A model generated the notes under the pieces. That model saw only the letters and a program-made list of their open reading frames with translations, searched no databases and was not told the DNA's origin. A program made the translations under genes and the position numbers. This document shows positions 5,357-9,521 of a stretch of DNA of 9,521 nt, piece by piece. Source of the stretch: Euzebyaceae bacterium (GTDB lineage Bacteria; Actinomycetota; Nitriliruptoria; Euzebyales; Egibacteraceae); contig JACCXR010000086.1 of assembly GCA_013696915.1 (NCBI GenBank), positions 1 to 9,521 on the forward strand, written 5' to 3'. Positions within the stretch are counted from its first letter, which is position 1, and each line of letters opens with the position of its first letter.

Positions 5357-6378
5357 CGATCGACCTGCGCAGCGACACCGTCACCCGGCCGACCGCGGCG
5401 ATGCGCGCCGCCATGGCCGACGCCGAGGTCGGCGACGACGTCTTCGGCGAGGACCCGACCGTCGTGCGGCTGCAGGAGGCCGCCGCGGCCCGCTTCGGGC
5501 GCGAGGCGGCGCTGTTCTGCCCGTCGGGCATCATGTGCAACCAGATCTGGCTGCGGGTGCTCGCCCGACCCGCCACCGAGGTCGTCGTCGAGGGCGACGC
5601 GCACATCGTCAACTACGAGGGCGGCGCCGGCGCGCTCTTCGGCGGCGTGCAGTTCCGCACCGTGCCCGCGGCCGACGGGCTCCTCACCGCCGGGCAGGTC
5701 GCCGCCGCGCTGCGTCCCGACCATTTCCCCCTGACCCCGACGTCCCTGGTCTGCGTCGAGCAGACGCACAACCGGCGGGGCGGCACCTACCACGCCGTCG
5801 AGGACCTGGCGGCGATCCGGGCGGTCACCGCGGCGGCCGGCGTCCCGCTCTACATGGACGGCGCGCGGGTGTTCAACGCCGCCGTCGCGTCCGGCACCGA
5901 CCCGGCCGAGTACGGCCGGCTGGTGGACGGCCTGATGTTCTGTGTGTCCAAGGCGCTCGGGGCGCCGGTCGGGTCGCTCATGGTCGGCGACGCCGCCGCG
6001 ATCGCCGAGGCGGTCGTCTGGCGGCGACGCTTCGGCGGCGCGATGCGCCAGGCCGGGGTCCTCGCGGCCGCGGGGCTCGTGGCGCTCGAGCAGATGGTGG
6101 ACCGCCTCGCCGACGACCACGCGAACGCCCGGCTGCTGGCCGACGCCGCCGCCGACGTGCACCCCGACGGGATCGACCCGGCCCGGGTCGCGACGAACAT
6201 CGTCTACATCGAGGACGTCGACGCCGCCGCCGTGGTCGGTCGGCTGCGGGAGTCGGGTGTGCTGGCGGCCGCCATGGACCCCCGCACCCTGCGCCTGGTC
6301 ACCCACCACGACGTGAGCACCCGGGACTGCCGGACCGCCGCCGACGCCCTGCGCCGCGCGCTGCCCGGAACTACGTGA
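5353..6378 (+). CDS. ltaE: Low-specificity L-threonine aldolase (PLP-dependent)
   Basis: The 341-residue enzyme cleaves L-threonine or L-allo-threonine to glycine and acetaldehyde, and is a fold-type I pyridoxal-phosphate enzyme. The N-terminus DLRSDTVTRPT, followed by VGDDVFGEDPTV, is diagnostic of the beta-eliminating lyase / threonine aldolase family. His84 in EGDAHIVNYEGG should stack on the cofactor. MDGAR (168-172) supplies Asp169 and Arg172. Lys200 in FCVSKALGAPVGS is the Schiff-base lysine. Length is normal for the family. The ATG at 5353 overlaps the pfkA stop (ATGA), so the two genes are very probably co-transcribed and translationally coupled. The 3' end overlaps the convergent ABM/EthD-like gene by 8 bases. 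Closely related aldolases acting on other beta-hydroxy amino acids cannot be ruled out. Confidence 0.93.
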   Translation: MTIDLRSDTVTRPTAAMRAAMADAEVGDDVFGEDPTVVRLQEAAAARFGREAALFCPSGIMCNQIWLRVLARPATEVVVEGDAHIVNYEGGAGALFGGVQFRTVPAADGLLTAGQVAAALRPDHFPLTPTSLVCVEQTHNRRGGTYHAVEDLAAIRAVTAAAGVPLYMDGARVFNAAVASGTDPAEYGRLVDGLMFCVSKALGAPVGSLMVGDAAAIAEAVVWRRRFGGAMRQAGVLAAAGLVALEQMVDRLADDHANARLLADAAADVHPDGIDPARVATNIVYIEDVDAAAVVGRLRESGVLAAAMDPRTLRLVTHHDVSTRDCRTAADALRRALPGTT

Positions 6379-6655
6379 GCACGTGGAGCGTCTCGAAGTC
6401 CGTCGTCTCCGGCTGCGACTGCCACCCGCGCTCCCCGGCACGTTGGTGTGCCGGCACGATGTGCTCCTGTGCCCAACGCTGGAACGCTTCCTTCGACGTC
6501 CAGATGATGACCATCAGCCAGCCGCCGTCTGAGGCACCCGCGGTGTGGAAGATCCGCTCTGGAACATCGGAGAAAGCAGGGCCGATCTCATCGATGACTG
6601 CCTGGTACTGAGCCTCCGTCCCTCCGGGATAGAAGACGATTCGTCCAAACGCCAT
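6371..6655 (-). CDS. ABM/EthD-like dimeric alpha/beta-barrel protein
   Basis: A 94-residue protein with the look of the small ferredoxin-like dimeric barrel superfamily (antibiotic biosynthesis monooxygenase, EthD and related). It has an N-terminal strand GRIVFYPGG, a helix, a central strand WLMVIIW, the typical W-x-SKEAFQRWAQEHIVPA helix, and a C-terminal strand ETLHVLT. Members include cofactor-free oxygenases and isomerases; the activity here is unknown. The ATG at 6655 is chosen because AAAGGAGA lies about 6 bases upstream. The ATG at 6661 is too close to it, and one at 6676 lies before it. It is the last gene of the cupin operon and overlaps the 3' end of the SnoaL-like gene by 68 bases. 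About 78% of its codons end in G or C (hand count), clearly below its neighbours, which suggests a later arrival. Confidence 0.75.
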   Translation of the reverse strand: MAFGRIVFYPGGTEAQYQAVIDEIGPAFSDVPERIFHTAGASDGGWLMVIIWTSKEAFQRWAQEHIVPAHQRAGERGWQSQPETTDFETLHVLT

Positions 6656-7001
6656 GGCCATTCTCCTTTGACTCATACACATCCAGGAACGACACCGCGT
6701 AGCGCCATGAGCCGTCGTGGCCGCGGTGCACCACGTTGACGGCGTGTCCTCCCAGGACGAGGGCGGTGTCGCGGACCTGGAGGACCCGTTGTGGATCGGG
6801 GAGGTACATCCGCGCGCGGTCCCACATCTGGGTGGCGGCTCGCACGATCTCCTCTTCGCCGCGCGCCTCCGCCAGTCCGCCGCCGGCAACGAGCACGGCT
6901 CCGGCCTCGAACAGCTGCGCCAGCGCCTCGTGGTCGCGGAGCACGAACGCGTCCTCGAGCAGCATCTCGAGCTCCTCTGGCGTCCGCGCCCCCGTGACCA
7001 C
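6588..7001 (-). CDS. NTF2/SnoaL-like protein with an atypical C-terminal tail
   Basis: A 137-residue protein of the NTF2-like (SnoaL/DUF4440) fold. The N-terminal helical part TPEELEMLLEDAFVLRDHEA, the following LAQLFEAGAVLVAGG and EARGEEEIVRAA are characteristic, as is the closing strand pair near RDTALVLGG and GSWRYAVSFLDVY. The fold serves as polyketide cyclase, isomerase or plain binding domain, so no reaction can be assigned. The GTG start at 7001 has AGGAGG seven bases upstream; that site overlaps the cupin stop codon and the gap is only 11 bases. The fold appears complete near residue 113. The remaining ~24 codons have poor third-position G/C and read out of frame through the start of the ABM/EthD gene, so the original stop was probably lost. 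Confidence 0.75.
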   Translation of the reverse strand: MVTGARTPEELEMLLEDAFVLRDHEALAQLFEAGAVLVAGGGLAEARGEEEIVRAATQMWDRARMYLPDPQRVLQVRDTALVLGGHAVNVVHRGHDGSWRYAVSFLDVYESKENGHGVWTNRLLSRRDGGSVPGSHR

Positions 7002-7012
7002 GTCTGCGCCTC

Positions 7013-7516
7013 CTAGAACGTCAGGCCGTGCTGCCCGACGATCTGGGCCGTCCGCTCGAAGTCGACCTCACAGCCGTAGCGGGCAGCGAGCGCCGGCAGC
7101 GTCGCCGGATCGAACTCGCCGCCGGGAGCCCCGAGCTCCCGGAAGAGATCCTCCAGGCCGGAAGGCGTGATGATCTCGAGGATGCGCGTCGGCACGTCGC
7201 CGGGGTTCCAGAAGGTGTGCCACTGTCCGCGGGGCTTGAAGACCAGGTCACCGGTTGCGGCGAAGACCTCCTCATCGCCCAGCTGCGCCGCCAGTCGGCC
7301 CTCGAGCACGTAGCTGTACTCGTCCTCGCGCGTGTGGAAGTGCATGGGACCGGCGAGGACGCCTGGAGCCAGGGTGTGCTCGACGACCGCGACCCTCCCG
7401 CCGGTGTCGTCGCCGTCGATCATGAACCGGTCGGTGCGAAAGCTCGGCGCCCCCAGGATCTCCCCGTCCTGCGGACCGAGCACCCGCACCATCGTGTCCG
7501 TCGTCTTCTCGGGCAT
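7013..7516 (-). CDS. Single-domain cupin protein
   Basis: A 167-residue cupin. Motif 1 is HFHTREDEYSYVLEG, with His59, His61 and Glu66. Motif 2 is GDLVFKPRGQWHTFWN (89-104), with His100. All four expected metal ligands are therefore present, and Mn, Fe or similar binding is likely. Residues after about 118 (SGLEDLFRELG) form the helical tail common in cupins near polyketide or aromatic pathways. The substrate is unknown. The ATG at 7516 has AAGGAGG 7 bases upstream. It is the first gene of a minus-strand trio and is transcribed divergently from the LuxR-type gene across 114 bases. A weak -10 candidate, TAGCGT on the minus strand (7556-7551), would give a leader of about 28 bases. Confidence 0.9.
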   Translation of the reverse strand: MPEKTTDTMVRVLGPQDGEILGAPSFRTDRFMIDGDDTGGRVAVVEHTLAPGVLAGPMHFHTREDEYSYVLEGRLAAQLGDEEVFAATGDLVFKPRGQWHTFWNPGDVPTRILEIITPSGLEDLFRELGAPGGEFDPATLPALAARYGCEVDFERTAQIVGQHGLTF

Positions 7517-7556
7517 CGGTTCCTCCTTCGTCGTCGGTTGGAAGGGGGTGACGCTA

Positions 7557-7568
7557 CGGGGCGCCCCG
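7557..7568. promoter_or_regulatory. 12-base palindrome in the cupin/LuxR divergent region
   Basis: CGGGGCGCCCCG is a perfect palindrome. It lies immediately upstream of the weak cupin -10 candidate and about 30 bases upstream of the LuxR-type gene's -35 region. Its position suits an operator for the divergent regulator, but in DNA this GC-rich a 12-base palindrome can also arise by chance. Confidence 0.3.
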
Positions 7569-7595
7569 AGGTCCGCCCATTCCAGAAAGGTGGTA

Positions 7596-7630
7596 TTTGC
7601 AGCGCCGCAGCCCGACCGTAGAGTGCTCTC
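7596..7630 (+). promoter_or_regulatory. Promoter of the LuxR-type regulator, leaderless
   Basis: TTTGCA (7596-7601) and TAGAGT (7619-7624) are separated by 17 bases. The -10 ends 6 bases before the GTG at 7631, so transcription should begin at the start codon itself. No Shine-Dalgarno sequence is present. This is the best-formed promoter in the window. Confidence 0.6.
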
Positions 7631-8779
7631 GTGAGCGGGTACGCGAGGCTGCGTGCGAAGGACAGGATCGCCCGGCTGGCGGGCCGCGGCCTCGACCTCG
7701 CGACCTTCTGGCGGGAGTCGACCGAGGCGATCGCGAGCGCCGTCCCCTACTACTGGACGCCGTGCTGGTACACGCTCGACCCGGCCTCGCTGCTGGTCAC
7801 GAGCCACTTCCACGAGGGCATGCCGGAGATCCCGAGCGAATGGCTCGCGGAGGAGTACTACGGGGACGACGTCAACAAGCTGGCGGATGTGGCACGCTCG
7901 GAGCGCGGGATGTCGACGCTGCACGAGGCGACGGGGGGCGACCCGACCAGCAGCTCGCGCTGGCACCAGAACATCGCCTACGGCGGCGACCAGGAGCTGA
8001 TCGCCGGCCTGCGGACGCCGGCCGGAGACGTGTGGGGGGCGCTCGGTCTCTATCGCGAGACGGGCCAGCCGCTCTTCGACGACGAAGAGTTCGAGTTCAT
8101 CCGGGCGGTGGCGCCCTCCCTGGCCGAGGGCGCACGCCGGGCGCTGCTCGTCGGCGAGGCGACGGACCCCGAGGGACCCGACGCGCCCGGCCTGCTCGTC
8201 CTGTCACATGACTGGGAGGTCGAGTCGACCACGCCCGGGGTCGAACGCTGGCTGTCGGAGTTCCACGACGGCGACTGGGACGCCGGCAGGCTGCCGTCGG
8301 CGGTGCTCGCCGTCGCCGGCCGGGCGCTCCGGACCGCGCAGTGCCCGGATGAACCGGGCGAGATCGCGGTGGCGCGCGTGCTCTCGCGCTCGGGCCGGTG
8401 GGTCCTGCTCCACGGAGCGTCTCTCGTCCACGGCGGCTCCCGTCGCGTGGCCGTCATCGTCGAGCCCGCCCACCCCGCCCGCATCGCCCCGCTGCTGATG
8501 TCCGCGTACGGGCTGACCGAGCGCGAGCAGGACGTCACCCGGCTCGTCCTGCAGGGCAACTCGACGGCGGCGATCGCCGAGCGTCTGGTGGTCTCGGCCC
8601 ACACCGTCCAGCAGCACCTCAAGAGCGTGTTCGACAAGACCGGCGTGCGCAGCCGGCGCGACCTCGTCGGGAAGATCTTCTTCTCCCACTACGAACCCCG
8701 CGTGCGCGACAACGAGCGCCGCGCGATGGAGCACCAACCGCTGCGCGGCGGGCCGCTCGATGGCGGCGTCACCGCCTGA
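7631..8779 (+). CDS. LuxR-family transcriptional regulator with GAF-like N-terminal domain
   Basis: The 382-residue protein ends in a clear LuxR/GerE-type helix-turn-helix at residues 295-351. This runs from LTEREQDVTRLVLQG through AIAERLVVSAHTVQQHLKSV to SRRDLVGKIF. The Thr-Glu-Arg-Glu start and HTVQQHLKS recognition helix are canonical. Residues about 20-175 resemble a GAF-type sensory domain, with a W-rich segment around YYWTPCWYTLD (40-50) and the EEFEFIRAVAPSLAEGARR helix that typically closes it. There is no phosphoacceptor receiver domain, so it should sense a ligand directly or through a partner. The C-terminal 30 residues after the HTH are charged and probably flexible. The GTG start follows from the promoter geometry. 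It is divergent from the cupin operon and 28 bases upstream of the DsrE-family gene. Confidence 0.92.
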   Translation: MSGYARLRAKDRIARLAGRGLDLATFWRESTEAIASAVPYYWTPCWYTLDPASLLVTSHFHEGMPEIPSEWLAEEYYGDDVNKLADVARSERGMSTLHEATGGDPTSSSRWHQNIAYGGDQELIAGLRTPAGDVWGALGLYRETGQPLFDDEEFEFIRAVAPSLAEGARRALLVGEATDPEGPDAPGLLVLSHDWEVESTTPGVERWLSEFHDGDWDAGRLPSAVLAVAGRALRTAQCPDEPGEIAVARVLSRSGRWVLLHGASLVHGGSRRVAVIVEPAHPARIAPLLMSAYGLTEREQDVTRLVLQGNSTAAIAERLVVSAHTVQQHLKSVFDKTGVRSRRDLVGKIFFSHYEPRVRDNERRAMEHQPLRGGPLDGGVTA

Positions 8780-8807
8780 GCGTTTCCAATCCGGGAGGTC
8801 AGTGTCC

Positions 8808-9170
8808 ATGGGCAGGTTGCTCGTCCACATCACCTGCGGCCCCGAGGCCCCGACCCGTGCCGCGCTTGGCCTGCTTGTCGCCCGTGCGGGTATCGAGGAG
8901 GGCCACGACGTCAGCGTCTTCCTCGCCGGTGACGCCGTTCAGCTGATCCGCGATGCGGTCCTGGACTCGCTGAGCGGTCTGGGGACGGGCTCGCTGCGTG
9001 AGTCCTTCGACGCGGTGGCGGCGGGAGGCGGGAGCTTCTACCTGTCCGGCATGTCCAGCAAGGCCCGGGGCGTGGCGGAGGCGGACCTCCAGGGCAAGCC
9101 GGCGGAGCTCGCGATGCCCAAGCGGCTGGTGCAGCTCGCCTTCGAGGCCGACCGAACCCTCACGTACTGA
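8808..9170 (+). CDS. DsrE-family protein
   Basis: A 120-residue protein of the DsrE/DsrF-like fold (sulfur-relay superfamily). It starts with the strand LLVHITCGPE, followed by TRAALGLLVARAGIEEGHDV and VFLAGDAVQLI. Later come GSLRESFD and FYLSGMSSKARG, and it closes with LVQLAFEADRTLTY. In sulfur-transferring members a conserved Cys follows the strand where this protein has FYLSG. That position is Ser here, and the only Cys is Cys10 near the N-terminus, so persulfide relay is doubtful. The ATG at 8808 is preferred because GGGAGG lies 9 bases upstream; an in-frame GTG at 8802 is too close to it. It follows the LuxR-type gene by 28 bases and is probably co-transcribed. Confidence 0.88.
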   Translation: MGRLLVHITCGPEAPTRAALGLLVARAGIEEGHDVSVFLAGDAVQLIRDAVLDSLSGLGTGSLRESFDAVAAGGGSFYLSGMSSKARGVAEADLQGKPAELAMPKRLVQLAFEADRTLTY

Positions 9171-9231
9171 GGGCAGGGCAGCCCGGAGGAACCGGGGTGG
9201 CGGGAACGAAGGTGGAGCGCCCGGACGTCGC

Positions 9232-9245
9232 CCACGCCCCCGTGG
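9232..9245. terminator. Weak GC hairpin downstream of the DsrE gene
   Basis: CCACG, CCCC, CGTGG forms a 5-base-pair stem with a 4-base loop, 61 bases after the stop codon. A second tiny-loop hairpin, CGGGGG, ACA, CCCCCG, lies at 9284-9298. Neither has a T-tract, so intrinsic termination is only a possibility. Confidence 0.25.
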
Positions 9246-9313
9246 TTCGGGATCCCGGGGTGCCTGAAGAGCGCGCGCCGACCCGGGGGACACCCCCGAG
9301 CCGGTTCTTGCCG

Positions 9314-9357
9314 TTCCGGGGTGGATTCTTCGGATATCCGAAGAATCGACCCCGGAA
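9314..9357. repeat. 44-base near-perfect palindrome
   Basis: The left half runs TTCCGGGGT, G, GATTCTTCGGAT; the right half is its reverse complement apart from one G-G mismatch (9323 against 9348). The core 9324-9347 is a perfect 24-base palindrome centred on GATATC (9333-9338). With a two-base bulge, TGCCG on the left (9309-9313) pairs with CGGCA on the right (9360-9364) and extends the arms. There is no loop and no T-tract, so it does not look like an ordinary terminator. It could be a cruciform, a dimeric regulator site, or a mobile-element footprint. Confidence 0.9.
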
Positions 9358-9392
9358 GGCGGCAGGTGGTCCGACGTCGACCGCGGCCGGGC

Positions 9393-9467
9393 CCCACTGG
9401 CGGCACGGTCAAGTGGGTCACCGGCGTCGAGCTGCTCTCCATGGGGGAGCGGGTGGCCACCTACTGA
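9393..9467 (+). pseudogene. Coding-like 3' gene fragment of unknown family
   Basis: The plus-strand frame ending in the TGA at 9465 reads TGGTVKWVTGVELLSMGERV and then ATY. Every codon from GTC at 9408 to the stop ends in G or C. Just upstream the frame turns into Arg/Pro-rich noise, and it reaches the palindrome without a plausible start. It may be the tail of a gene whose body was deleted. The final ATY faintly recalls the LTY end of the DsrE-family gene, but this is not enough to claim a duplication. Confidence 0.25.
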
Positions 9468-9521
9468 CCGGCCGCCTCCGCCCCGCCCGCCTGATCCTCT
9501 TCATCTCTTCAACCTTCGACC
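9468..9521. other. No feature recognised at the right edge
   Basis: The last 54 bases are pyrimidine-rich on the plus strand and show no start, ribosome site or repeat that could be supported. Confidence 0.4.

Noticed and set aside
4936..6441. Minus-strand open frame of about 500 codons opposite pfkA and ltaE
   Set aside because: The translation is Arg/Gly/His-rich low-complexity sequence typical of the antisense of GC-rich genes, and both plus-strand genes have intact catalytic motifs.
1..9521. CRISPR array, tRNA, rRNA or insertion-sequence transposase
   Set aside because: No regularly spaced repeats, no cloverleaf-like or rRNA-like segment and no transposase motif were seen on either strand.

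Overview
The window reads as chromosomal DNA of a very GC-rich bacterium, most likely an actinomycetote. The evidence is near-saturated G/C at third codon positions in the intact genes, frequent GTG starts, a CsoR-type copper operator almost identical to the mycobacterial one, a group III actinobacterial-type phosphofructokinase, a Uma2-family gene, and promoters of the TANNNT type placed so close to start codons that several mRNAs should be leaderless. A member of the Thermoleophilia is possible, but this cannot be fixed from the sequence alone.

Positions 1-2690 hold a minus-strand copper-resistance operon, csoR - copZ-like - copA. The Cu(I) sensor CsoR, a 69-residue metallochaperone and a P1B-type copper-exporting ATPase follow each other tightly. 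The ATPase is cut by the window start. An operator overlapping the -10 box lies directly before csoR. The ATPase carries an unusual repetitive insert in its actuator domain.

Positions 2690-4280 are a decay zone. A minus-strand remnant resembles the C-terminus of a DUF234-type ATPase (2758-2880). A plus-strand coding-like 3' fragment of unknown origin follows (about 2960-3099). An intact plus-strand Uma2-family gene (3223-3795) carries a probable active-site Asp-to-Asn change. A FitB/VapC-like PIN toxin gene on the minus strand is broken by three one-base frameshifts (about 3815-4150).

Positions 4285-6378 hold a plus-strand operon of two intact metabolic genes: an ATP-type group III 6-phosphofructokinase and a low-specificity threonine aldolase, joined by a 4-base ATGA overlap.

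Positions 6371-9170 form a divergent accessory locus. On the minus strand lie a cupin, an NTF2/SnoaL-like protein and an ABM/EthD-like dimeric barrel protein. On the plus strand lie a LuxR-type regulator with a GAF-like N-terminus and a DsrE-family protein. The regulator and cupin share a 114-base intergenic region containing a 12-base palindrome, so the regulator is a natural candidate to control the cupin operon. No substrate can be named. The ABM/EthD gene has clearly lower third-position G/C than its neighbours and runs into the 3' ends of the genes on both sides.

Positions 9171-9521 hold no intact gene. They contain small GC hairpins, a 44-base near-perfect palindrome at 9314-9357, and a short coding-like 3' fragment ending at 9467.
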